Source of the DNA: Stenotrophomonas sp. 169 | Lineage (GTDB): Bacteria > Pseudomonadota > Gammaproteobacteria > Xanthomonadales > Xanthomonadaceae | Assembly (NCBI RefSeq): GCF_014621775.1 | Contig: NZ_CP061204.1 | Coordinates: 3,430,501-3,494,500 of the forward strand | DNA length: 64,000 nucleotides | Direction of reading: 5' to 3' | In this document: positions 34,973 through 42,504 of the stretch, piece after piece | Layout: every line of letters starts with the position of its first letter | Position numbering within the stretch: the stretch's first letter is position 1 | Notes under the pieces: generated by a model | Told to the model about the DNA's origin: nothing | Databases searched by the model: none | The model's input: only the letters and a program-made list of their open reading frames with translations | Translations under genes and position numbers: made by a program

Positions 34973-36038
34973 AGCAGGCAATACCGCACCAGGCGTCGGC
35001 CTGCTGTGTCTGTGCCGGCAGGGCTTCGAGCCCGAGCTGGCGGCCGAACTGTCCGCACGCGCAGGCGAATTCGGCTTCGCCGGTTATGCCCGTACCCAGC
35101 GCAATGATGGCTATGTCCTTTTCATGTGCGACGAAGCCGCCGCACTCAGTCGGATGCTGTCCTGGCGCGAGTTGATTTTCGCGCGGCAGAAGCTGGTCGT
35201 ATTGGCCGAGCTGCCGCAGTTGGATGCAGCCGACCGCATCACGCCGATGCTGGCGGTGCTGGGCGATGCACCTCGCTTTGGCGACCTGTGGGTGGAGCAT
35301 CCGGATTCGGATGCGGGCAAGCCGCTGTCGGGCCTGTCGCGCGCGTTCGCCAACGCGCTGCGCCCCGCCCTGCGCAAGGCCGGCAAGCTGACCGACAAAC
35401 CCAACGAGAAACTGCCACGCCTGCACGTGGTCTTCGTCGATGGCACCCATGCCTTCGTGTGCACGGCGTCACCCGCCGACAGCGCACCGTGGGCGCTGGG
35501 CATTCCCCGCCTGAAGCTGCTGCCCGACGCGCCGTCGCGTTCTGCGCTGAAGCTGGAAGAAGCCCTGCTCACCCTGCTGACACCCGAGGAGCGCGAGGCG
35601 CTGATGAAGCCAGGCATGCGTGCCGCCGACCTGGGCGCCGCTCCGGGTGGCTGGACGTGGGTGCTCACCCGCCAACACCTGAAGGTGCTAAGCATCGATA
35701 ACGGTCCACTGCGCCAGCATGTGCTGGATACCGGCCTGGTCGAGCACCTGCGTGCCGACGGTTTCCATTGGCAGCCCGAACAGTCGCTGGACTGGATGGT
35801 CTGCGACATGGTCGAGCAGCCGCGACGCGTGGCCGAGCGCATGGCCACCTGGTTCCGCGAAGGCTGGTGCAAGCATGCGATCTTCAACCTCAAGCTGCCG
35901 ATGAAGAAGCGCTGGGACGAAACCCGCCTGTGCCTGGACCTGTTCGAACAACAGGCGGGCAAGTCACTGGTCGTGCGCGCCAAGCAGCTCTATCACGACC
36001 GCGAAGAGATCACCGTGCTGGCCTCGCCACTGCGCTGA
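34956..36038 (+). CDS. rlmM: 23S rRNA 2'-O-ribose methyltransferase (C2498)
   Basis: A 360-residue RlmM, which methylates C2498 of 23S rRNA. N-terminal THUMP-like domain (GLLCLCRQGFEPELAAELSA). Catalytic RrmJ-type domain with motif I AADLGAAPGGWTWVLTR. K-D-K-E catalytic residues are plausible in LKLLP, MVCDMVEQPRRVAE and FNLKLPMKKRWDE. The ending QLYHDREEITV is typical. ATG lies inside the deaminase gene. Confidence 0.93.
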   Translation: MAHATEAGNTAPGVGLLCLCRQGFEPELAAELSARAGEFGFAGYARTQRNDGYVLFMCDEAAALSRMLSWRELIFARQKLVVLAELPQLDAADRITPMLAVLGDAPRFGDLWVEHPDSDAGKPLSGLSRAFANALRPALRKAGKLTDKPNEKLPRLHVVFVDGTHAFVCTASPADSAPWALGIPRLKLLPDAPSRSALKLEEALLTLLTPEEREALMKPGMRAADLGAAPGGWTWVLTRQHLKVLSIDNGPLRQHVLDTGLVEHLRADGFHWQPEQSLDWMVCDMVEQPRRVAERMATWFREGWCKHAIFNLKLPMKKRWDETRLCLDLFEQQAGKSLVVRAKQLYHDREEITVLASPLR

Positions 36039-36064
36039 TCCCTCCGCTCTTGCCGGCACTCCCG

Positions 36065-36087
36065 GTAGCGCCGAGCCATGCTCGGCG
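36065..36087 (+). repeat. GTAG-type REP palindrome
   Basis: GTAGCGCCGAGCCATGCTCG.. single copy, 26 bases past the rlmM stop, between convergent genes. Confidence 0.75.
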
Positions 36088-36123
36088 CTTCGTGCCAAGG
36101 ATCGAGGTTGGCGAGTATCCGGG

Positions 36124-36663
36124 TCAAGAAAGGTACGGCGCCATCCGCTGCGCGTTGAGGATTTCACTGCGCACCGCGACCAAGGACCGGATCACCATGC
36201 GCGCAGCTTCGCTGCGGACATCGACCAGGAGCTCGTCCGACCCGCTGTACTCTTCCGTACCCGACAGCCAGCTGTTGCGCCAGGCTTGGCTCAGCTCATG
36301 TTCCTGCGCGGCGTATGCATTCTCGATGACATTGAGGCTCGATCTCAGATCCGACCTCGTGCAATCGCATCGCGCGTCATCGACCAGCCAGCCCTCGATT
36401 CGCGTACATGCCTGTTCTGCCGCGATCGATGGCCATATCTCACGTTGCCGCGCGTCTTTTACCTGTCGCAGTACGTCGCGCAGGCCGCCGACCAGGGCGG
36501 TCGATTCCGGCACGGGCGGCGATCTCGGGCGCAGGCCCACACACGACAAAAGCGCATCGATGAACCGGGTGCATTGATTTTCCTCGCGCGGGCGCTGCGC
36601 AGGCACTGAACGGCTTCGCTTCCGCAAGCCAGTGGGAAGGGCGATGGACGAGGCGATCTTCAT
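36124..36663 (-). CDS. Hypothetical protein
   Basis: About 179 residues, no family recognised. The N-terminus is basic and Arg/Pro-rich (GLRKRSRSVPAQRPREEN). The rest looks helical (ALVGGLRDVLRQVKDARQRE, AYAAQEHELSQAWRNSWLSG, RSEAARMVIRSLVAVRSEIL). No signal peptide or membrane helix. It follows another unknown gene on the same strand by 31 bases. Codon use looks less biased than in neighbours, suggesting accessory DNA. The start is uncertain. Confidence 0.5.
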   Translation of the reverse strand: MKIASSIALPTGLRKRSRSVPAQRPREENQCTRFIDALLSCVGLRPRSPPVPESTALVGGLRDVLRQVKDARQREIWPSIAAEQACTRIEGWLVDDARCDCTRSDLRSSLNVIENAYAAQEHELSQAWRNSWLSGTEEYSGSDELLVDVRSEAARMVIRSLVAVRSEILNAQRMAPYLS

Positions 36664-36694
36664 GTCATCAGCGTCTGTTCGAGGTGTGCAATGT

Positions 36695-37123
36695 TCACTT
36701 CATGCGGGGTTGATAGATGTCGCGCAGCGTAGCGACTGCGGCGCTCAGGTCCGTTGCCCGATGTGCGTTGATGCTCCCCGCGTCAGCCGCTTGGGCCCGG
36801 GCCGTTTTCAGCTGCCCCTTGAGGTCCACTTCCAGATTGCGGATGGCTTGCACGATTTTTTTTGCTTGCATGTGCGGCTCGAGTTTCAGCCAAGCGTCGC
36901 CTGGGACTGCCGGCAGGCCGGCCGCGAAGCGCTCAAGCCGGTCCTGCGACCTAAGAGCGACTGCGCCAGCGCCCTTGAAGTCGAACGAATTGCTGACCGT
37001 CTCCAATGCTCTGGCGATCTGCGCTCGCTTCGTCAAGGGGTCGGCGACAATCGCTTTGGCCAGCTCTTTTTTTGCGTAGCTGACCGGTCGAAACGTCTGC
37101 AGAAGCACGCTGCTGATGCTCAT
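36695..37123 (-). CDS. Hypothetical helical protein
   Basis: About 142 residues from MSISSVLLQTFRPVSYAKKE; an earlier in-frame ATG four codons upstream is possible. Predicted mostly helical, rich in Ala/Lys (KKELAKAIVADPLTKRAQIA, QAIRNLEVDLKGQLKTARAQ). No recognisable domain. It probably forms a two-gene unit with 36124-36663. Nothing indicates function. Confidence 0.5.
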   Translation of the reverse strand: MSISSVLLQTFRPVSYAKKELAKAIVADPLTKRAQIARALETVSNSFDFKGAGAVALRSQDRLERFAAGLPAVPGDAWLKLEPHMQAKKIVQAIRNLEVDLKGQLKTARAQAADAGSINAHRATDLSAAVATLRDIYQPRMK

Positions 37124-37229
37124 GAGGGAGTGCACCTTGGGAAGGGAAAGTCATGCGACTATGCCCCGCATGCGTTCCGGCGGCTTTCAGAATCGCCGCG
37201 CGTCGCTTCCACCGTAGAGAAAGACCTCC

Positions 37230-37622
37230 ATGAACTCCCGCACTCTCATTCTGCTTTGCCTGCTGGCTGCGCATCCCGCGCTTGCTCAATCCAATCGCCC
37301 GGCCCCGGCCGAAAGCCAGCCGTTGCGCGATGAAAGCGGCGTGGTACGCGCGCAGCCGCTGGCCGCCGGACGCGTGACCGGCAGCGTGGACATCGCCGTT
37401 CCGCTGGGCGAGACACCGGTGACGGTACGCTCGGTCACCCCCGCGAGTGCGTCGGGGCAGTACCGCATCCATTTCGCACATCTGGACGTCGACGGTGATG
37501 GCTTCATCAGCCGCGAAGAAGCGCAGGCCAATCCGTCGCTGGCCGACGAGTTCATCTCGCTGGACGTGAAGCGGCGCGGGAAGCTGGACCGGGACGATCT
37601 GGCGGGCTGGTTGCTGGACTGA
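37230..37622 (+). CDS. Exported EF-hand protein
   Basis: A 130-residue protein with a signal peptide (RTLILLCLLAAHPALAQ). A canonical calcium-binding loop is present, DVDGDGFISREE (residues about 89-100). A second, degenerate EF-hand follows (LDVKRRGKLDRDDLAGWLL), in which Arg and Lys replace calcium ligands. Probably periplasmic or secreted; binding of calcium is expected from the loop, the role is unknown. Confidence 0.8.
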   Translation: MNSRTLILLCLLAAHPALAQSNRPAPAESQPLRDESGVVRAQPLAAGRVTGSVDIAVPLGETPVTVRSVTPASASGQYRIHFAHLDVDGDGFISREEAQANPSLADEFISLDVKRRGKLDRDDLAGWLLD

Positions 37623-37631
37623 TGCAGAAGC

Positions 37632-37654
37632 CGCCGAGCATGGCTCGGCGCTAC
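37632..37654 (-). repeat. GTAG-type REP palindrome
   Basis: CGCCGAGCATGGCTCGGCGC ending TAC, just after the EF-hand gene stop. Adjoins the tandem repeats that follow. Confidence 0.75.
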
Positions 37655-37655
37655 C

Positions 37656-37772
37656 GAGGCGTTCGCCTGCGTTGACGGCGTGCCGACGGTGCGTTCGCCT
37701 GCGTGACGGCGTACCGACGAGGCGTTCGCATGCATTGATGGCGTGCCGACGATGCGTTCGCCCGTGGCGACG
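37656..37772. repeat. Tandem repeat, about 32-bp unit, 3.7 copies
   Basis: Units start at 37656, 37688, 37719 and 37751. The consensus begins GAGGCGTTCGCCTGCGTTGA and ends CGGCGTGCCGAC; copies differ at a few positions and the second lacks one base. Lies between the EF-hand gene and the convergent ubi-type gene. Confidence 0.75.
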
Positions 37773-37817
37773 CCGTGACGCCGAGCCGCGCTCGACGTCT
37801 GCCGCCGGACGAACCCG

Positions 37818-38999
37818 TCAGATACCCGCGGCGCGCTTCCAGAACAGCTGCAACAGCGGCGACAGCTTGCCCGTGCAGCCCAGCACGCGGCCACGCGCCA
37901 GGGTCAGGTGCAGCTCATCGTTGGAAAACATGCGGTTGATGCCATCGAAGCTGTAAGCCGCCACCGTATTGTCGCTGCGACGCTCACGCGCCCAGCGCTG
38001 CAGCCGTTGCGGCGACAGCTGCGGCTGCCCCCGACGCTGCACCGAGGGCGCAAGCCATCGCTGCAGGGCGGCGACGTCCCGCAGCCCCAGGTTGACGCCT
38101 TGCCCGGCCAGTGGATGGACGACGTGCGCGGCATCGCCCAGTGCCACCACGCGACCCGCCACGTAGTGACGGGCAAGCTGGCGACGCAGCGGGAATGCAG
38201 CGCGCGCTGACACCAGCCTCAGCTCACCCAGGCGCCCGCCGAAGGCACGCGTCAGCTCGCGGTTGAACACGGCCTCGTCCAGCTGCAGCACGCGCTCGGC
38301 GTCTGCATCCGGCAAGGTCCACACGATCGAACTGCGGTGTGCCGCCACCGGTAGCAGGGCCAATGGCCCCCCCGGCAGGAAGCGTTGCCATGCGGTGGCC
38401 TGGTTCGGCAGTTCGCTGTCGACGTACGCGACGACACCGCGCTGCTGGTAATCGTGCTGGTCCACCGTGATGCCGGCCAGCTGCCGCAGCGTGGATTCCG
38501 CTCCATCTGCCGCCACCGCCAGCGACGCCTCGATCCGGCGCCCATCATGCAGCCGAAGCCGCACGCCCTGCTCGTCCTGCTCCATGCCTTCCACGCGCGC
38601 AGGGCAATGCACCTCCACCCCCGCAGCAGGAAGCGCCGACCACAGGCGGTCCACCAGCAGTCCGTTCTCGACGATCCAGCCCAGTTCGCTGCGGCCAAAG
38701 CGGTCCGCGTCGAACAGCAGGTCGTCGCCGCCAGCGGCATCCCACACCTGCATGCGCCGGTACGGATGTGCGCGCCCACGGATGACCGACTCCCATACGC
38801 CCAGACGCTGCAGCAACTGCACGTTGTCCGCGGCGAAGGCAAACACGCGCAGATCCGGTTCGGTCGCCTGCCAGGGGGGCGGCTCACGCCCCTCGATCAC
38901 GGCCACCGACAGGCCGACGTCGGCCAACGCCAGCGCGCAGGCGGCCCCTACGACGCCACCGCCGACGATCACCACATCGGTGCGGGGGCGGCGGCTCAT
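37818..38999 (-). CDS. UbiH/UbiF/VisC family FAD hydroxylase
   Basis: A 393-residue flavin monooxygenase of the ubiquinone hydroxylase family. FAD motifs are TDVVIVGGGVVGAACALALA, the ADGAESTLRQLAG middle block, and RVVALGDAAHVVHPLAGQG near residue 285. It probably performs one of the ring hydroxylations of ubiquinone synthesis, but the exact position (UbiI or UbiF type) cannot be fixed by eye. Start at MSRRPRTD overlaps the expected stop of the upstream ubiH gene (ATGA) once that gene's frameshift is corrected. Confidence 0.88.
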   Translation of the reverse strand: MSRRPRTDVVIVGGGVVGAACALALADVGLSVAVIEGREPPPWQATEPDLRVFAFAADNVQLLQRLGVWESVIRGRAHPYRRMQVWDAAGGDDLLFDADRFGRSELGWIVENGLLVDRLWSALPAAGVEVHCPARVEGMEQDEQGVRLRLHDGRRIEASLAVAADGAESTLRQLAGITVDQHDYQQRGVVAYVDSELPNQATAWQRFLPGGPLALLPVAAHRSSIVWTLPDADAERVLQLDEAVFNRELTRAFGGRLGELRLVSARAAFPLRRQLARHYVAGRVVALGDAAHVVHPLAGQGVNLGLRDVAALQRWLAPSVQRRGQPQLSPQRLQRWARERRSDNTVAAYSFDGINRMFSNDELHLTLARGRVLGCTGKLSPLLQLFWKRAAGI

Positions 39000-40200
39000 G
39001 CGGCCTCCCCGCGGCACAGCCGGGGCACATCGCCACGGAAGCCCATCGCCCCCCCACCAACAGCGACTGCAACGAGGTCGCCTGCGTGGCCAGCAGGCCC
39101 AGGCTGCGCAATGGCCGCATCAGCGGTGCGTCGTTGCTGGTCAGACGGGCCAGCCCGCCGGAAAACGCAATGGTCTGCGCGCGGTCTTCCGCGCGACGCT
39201 GCGCATAGGACTGCAACAGCGCGTCACTGCCGGCGTCGCCGCCGTCTTCAAGCACCTCCGCCAGGGTCAGCGCATCGCGCAGGCCCAGGTTGAAGCCCTG
39301 CGCGCCGAGCGGGTGGATGGTCTGCGCAGCGTTACCGAGCAGCACGGCGCGTTCCCCCACCAGCGCGGCGGACAGGACCTGCCGCAGCGGATAAGCCGCC
39401 CGCGGACCGGACTCCAGCAGACGCCCGGCACGCCAGCCCACCGCCGCCTGCAGCCGTGCCAGCCAGGCCGCATCGTCCAGTGCCATGACCGCATCCGCAT
39501 CGTCGCGCGCCACGCCATGGACCACGCCGAAATGGCGGTCACCGCGCGGCAACAGCGCGGTCGGGCCGGTATCGGTCAGCCGCTCCCACGCCGTGCCGTC
39601 CGGTGCGCGCTGGCTGCGCACGCGTGCAACAAACAGCGTCTGCTGGAAATCATGGTCTTCCGTGCCGATGCCCAACGCGGCGCGGACACCACTTGCGGTG
39701 CCGTCCGCACCCACGACAAGCCGCGCCAGCACTGTGTGTTCGCCGTCGTCATCCTGTACCCGCACCTGGCGATGGCCATCGACCACCTCGCCCAGCCCGA
39801 GGAAACGCGCCGGACGCCTGCGCACGAGCCCGGGCAGCTCCTGCAGCCGGGCCTCCAGCGCGTTGCCGAAATCACGCGCGACCACGACTTGGCCGAACCA
39901 CGGCCGGCCATAGTCGGCCGCCGCCAGCTGCACGCGGCCGAAGTCCCCGGCGCGGCTGACATGGATGCGGGTGATCGGGCCCGGTGCGCTGCCCAGCTTC
40001 TGCATGACGCCCAGCGCGGTCAGCGCATTGACCGTGGCGGCGGCGAAGCTCAGGTTGCGCTGGTCGAATACCGTCGGCACTGCCGCTCCCGCACTGGCTT
40101 CCAGCAGGCAGGCACTGCGGCCGATCCGCTGCAGGGCAATGGCCAGGCTGGCACCCACCAGGCCGCCGCCGACGATCAGGACATCAACACGTTCGCTCAT
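38884..40200 (-). CDS. ubiH: 2-octaprenyl-6-methoxyphenol hydroxylase-like (UbiH), frameshifted C-terminus
   Basis: A flavin hydroxylase with VDVLIVGGGLVGASLAIAL, VGADGTASGVRAALG and AVLLGNAAQTIHPLGAQGFN, matching UbiH. The 3' end is abnormal: after QSLLVGG the frame reads RWASVAMCPGC and runs 116 bases into the next gene. The cause is a run of seven C (39049-39055). With eight, the frame would read LLVGGAMGFRGDVPRLC and stop at 38996, overlapping the next start by four bases. So either the tract slipped in this strain or it is a sequencing error. The catalytic part is unaffected. Confidence 0.88.
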   Translation of the reverse strand: MSERVDVLIVGGGLVGASLAIALQRIGRSACLLEASAGAAVPTVFDQRNLSFAAATVNALTALGVMQKLGSAPGPITRIHVSRAGDFGRVQLAAADYGRPWFGQVVVARDFGNALEARLQELPGLVRRRPARFLGLGEVVDGHRQVRVQDDDGEHTVLARLVVGADGTASGVRAALGIGTEDHDFQQTLFVARVRSQRAPDGTAWERLTDTGPTALLPRGDRHFGVVHGVARDDADAVMALDDAAWLARLQAAVGWRAGRLLESGPRAAYPLRQVLSAALVGERAVLLGNAAQTIHPLGAQGFNLGLRDALTLAEVLEDGGDAGSDALLQSYAQRRAEDRAQTIAFSGGLARLTSNDAPLMRPLRSLGLLATQATSLQSLLVGGRWASVAMCPGCAAGRPHEPPPPHRCGDRRRWRRRGRLRAGVGRRRPVGGRDRGA

Positions 40201-40311
40201 GGGTCAATGATACGCGTTCGGGTGGTGCCGCCGGCCGCTGGCCGGCCCCAGCGCCGGGGTGCCCATGCGGTCTAGAATGGGCCTCGTTCACCTTTCCGTG
40301 CGTGCCCTGCC

Positions 40312-40896
40312 ATGACCCCCACCGTGCACCGCGCTCTTGCGCTGACCTGCCTCGTGCTGCTGATGGCCGCCACCCGGGTGAATCATTTTGCCGCCATCCC
40401 CGATGCGTCGTGGGCGGTCTTCTTCATCGGAGGCTTTTACCTGCGCAGCTGGACGCGCTGGGCCTTCCCCCTGCTGATGGGCTTGGCGGTGGTGGTGGAC
40501 TGGCTGGTGATCCGCCGCCTCGGGCTGGATTTCTGGCAGCACTACTGCGTATCGCCCGGTTACTGGATGCTGCTGCCGGCGTACTTCGCCCTATGGGCCG
40601 GCGGCATGCTGCTGGAACGGGGTTACCAGGGCGCCACCTGGCCGGCGCTGGCCAAGACGATGCTGCTGGTGGTCGCCGCTGTCGCGGTCTGCCACCTGTT
40701 CGCGCAGGGCGGCTTCTACTGGACCACCCGCAACGTGGCCGAGCCGACGCTGGGCGGCTGGATGAAGAACTACGCTGACTGGTTCGGCCCCTACCTGGGT
40801 ACCACCGCCCTGTATGTCGGCCTGGCTGCCGCCCTGCAGCTTGCGCTGGAACAGGTTGGCAAGCTGCGCCAGACCCAGCGCGACGTGCAGGGCTGA
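40312..40896 (+). CDS. Membrane protein, DUF6580 / ECF transporter S-component-like
   Basis: A 194-residue membrane protein with about five or six helices (LALTCLVLLMAATRVNHF, then SWAVFFIGGFYL, FPLLMGLAVVVDWLVI, LLPAYFALWAGGMLL, AKTMLLVVAAVAVCHLFA and LGTTALYVGLAAALQ). The AATRVNHFAAIPDASWAVFF opening resembles the DUF6580 family of putative S-components. The next gene, seven bases on, is a cobalamin adenosyltransferase. A role in uptake of cobalamin or a precursor is therefore an attractive inference, not proven. Confidence 0.7.
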   Translation: MTPTVHRALALTCLVLLMAATRVNHFAAIPDASWAVFFIGGFYLRSWTRWAFPLLMGLAVVVDWLVIRRLGLDFWQHYCVSPGYWMLLPAYFALWAGGMLLERGYQGATWPALAKTMLLVVAAVAVCHLFAQGGFYWTTRNVAEPTLGGWMKNYADWFGPYLGTTALYVGLAAALQLALEQVGKLRQTQRDVQG

Positions 40897-40903
40897 GGCG
40901 GCG

Positions 40904-41458
40904 ATGGGCAATCGTCTGTCCCGCATCTATACCCGCACCGGCGATGACGGCAGCACCGGGCTCGGCGATGGCAGCCGGGTCGGCAAGGACGATGCGCGGG
41001 TTGCCGCCTTCGGCACGGTCGACGAAGCCAATTCCGCGCTGGGCGTCCTGCTGGCTGTGCCGCTGCCGACCGAAGTGCAGTCGCTTCTGGTCCGCCTGCA
41101 GCACCAGTTGTTCGACCTCGGCGGCGAGCTCTGCATCCCCGGCCATGCCGCGATCACCGACGACGACGTCACCGCGCTCGAGCAGCAGTTGGATCACTTC
41201 AACGCCGACCTGCCGGTGCTGAAGGAGTTCATCCTGCCGGCCGGCGGGGAAGCGGCCGCACGCTGCCACCTGGCACGCACCATCGTGCGCCGGGCCGAGC
41301 GCGAGACCGTGGCCTTGTCCCGCCACGAGACCGTCAGACCCCAGGCGCTGCAGTACCTCAACCGGCTCTCCGACCTGCTGTTCGTGATGGCCCGTGTACT
41401 GGCCCGTGCCGATGGCCACGGCGAAGTGCTCTGGCAGCACGCGCGTCGCCACGCCTGA
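40904..41458 (+). CDS. Cob(I)yrinic acid a,c-diamide adenosyltransferase (PduO type)
   Basis: A 184-residue ATP:cob(I)alamin adenosyltransferase of the PduO type, making adenosylcobalamin. Signature IYTRTGDDGSTGLGDGSRV binds ATP. AFGTVDEANSALGVLLA and the C-terminal helix RPQALQYLNRLSDLLFVMAR (with the conserved RLSD) are diagnostic. Overlapping order with the membrane protein upstream suggests one operon. No cobalamin-dependent enzyme is visible in this window. Confidence 0.92.
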   Translation: MGNRLSRIYTRTGDDGSTGLGDGSRVGKDDARVAAFGTVDEANSALGVLLAVPLPTEVQSLLVRLQHQLFDLGGELCIPGHAAITDDDVTALEQQLDHFNADLPVLKEFILPAGGEAAARCHLARTIVRRAERETVALSRHETVRPQALQYLNRLSDLLFVMARVLARADGHGEVLWQHARRHA

Positions 41459-41480
41459 CTCCACCCGGACCCCTTCGCCC

Positions 41481-42416
41481 ATGCTGGTTTTCACCCACCC
41501 TTCCTGCCTGCAGCACGACCCCGGTGCGGACCATCCCGAATCCCCCCAGCGACTGCGCGTGGTGCTGGACGCCCTGCGCAGCGCGTTCCCCGACCAGCTC
41601 GATTGGCGCGAAGCGCCGACGGCCAAGCGCGGCGATCTTGCCCGGGTACATGACAGCAGCCTGATCGATCTGGTGCTGCAGCCGCAGACCGCCGATCTGC
41701 GCCAGATCGACCTGGATACGCGCACCTCGCCCGGCTCGGCCGCTGCCGCGCTGCATGCCGCCGGGGCCGGCGTGGCGGCGGTGGATGCGGTGATGCGCGG
41801 CGAAGACACGCTGGCCTTCTGCGCGGTACGCCCACCGGGCCACCACGCTACCGCCACGACGGCGATGGGCTTCTGCCTGCTCAACAACATTGCCGTCGCC
41901 GCAGCCCATGCGCGTGACCGCCATGGCCTGGAACGCATCGCGGTCGTCGATTTCGACGTGCACCACGGCAACGGCACCCAGGACATCTTCCAGCTTGATC
42001 CGCGGGTGGCTTACTACAGCACCCACCAGGCCGGCCTGTTTCCCGAATCCGGCCTGCGCCGCGACCGTGGCGCCGGCAACCTGTTGAACATCCTGCTGCC
42101 CCCGGGTAGCGGCAGCCTGCGCTTCCGCAATGTCTGGGTCGAAGAGATGCTGCCGGCCATTGACGATTTCCGCCCACAGCTGGTCCTGGTCTCGGCCGGT
42201 TTCGATGCCCACCTGCGCGATCCACAGGCCGACCTGATGCTGGAAGCCGAGGATTTTGCCTGGATCACCACCGAGCTTCATGCGCTGGCGCGCCGCCATG
42301 CGGCCGGCCGCCTGGTGTCGATGCTGGAAGGCGGCTACGACCTGCAGGCCCTGGCCGAGTCCAGCGTGGCCCATGTCGGCAGCCTGTTGGACGGTGCCGG
42401 AGCGGCCGGCCGATGA
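41481..42416 (+). CDS. Histone deacetylase-like amidohydrolase
   Basis: A 311-residue class II HDAC-like enzyme (acetoin utilisation / acetylpolyamine amidohydrolase type). Catalytic blocks CAVRPPGHHATATTAMGFCL (His pair), VVDFDVHHGNGTQDIF (zinc-binding Asp/His), LVSAGFDAH (second zinc Asp) and MLEGGYDLQAL. All metal ligands are present. Probably deacetylates proteins or small amines; substrate unknown. Lies immediately upstream of lptD and close enough to be co-transcribed. Confidence 0.9.
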   Translation: MLVFTHPSCLQHDPGADHPESPQRLRVVLDALRSAFPDQLDWREAPTAKRGDLARVHDSSLIDLVLQPQTADLRQIDLDTRTSPGSAAAALHAAGAGVAAVDAVMRGEDTLAFCAVRPPGHHATATTAMGFCLLNNIAVAAAHARDRHGLERIAVVDFDVHHGNGTQDIFQLDPRVAYYSTHQAGLFPESGLRRDRGAGNLLNILLPPGSGSLRFRNVWVEEMLPAIDDFRPQLVLVSAGFDAHLRDPQADLMLEAEDFAWITTELHALARRHAAGRLVSMLEGGYDLQALAESSVAHVGSLLDGAGAAGR

Positions 42417-42504
42417 ACCCGAGCCGCCGATCATGAGTCGCCTTCATTGCCCCTATGCAAGGGATGGGGCAAGCTACGGATCGTTTTCGCCTGAACCATC
42501 ACGC

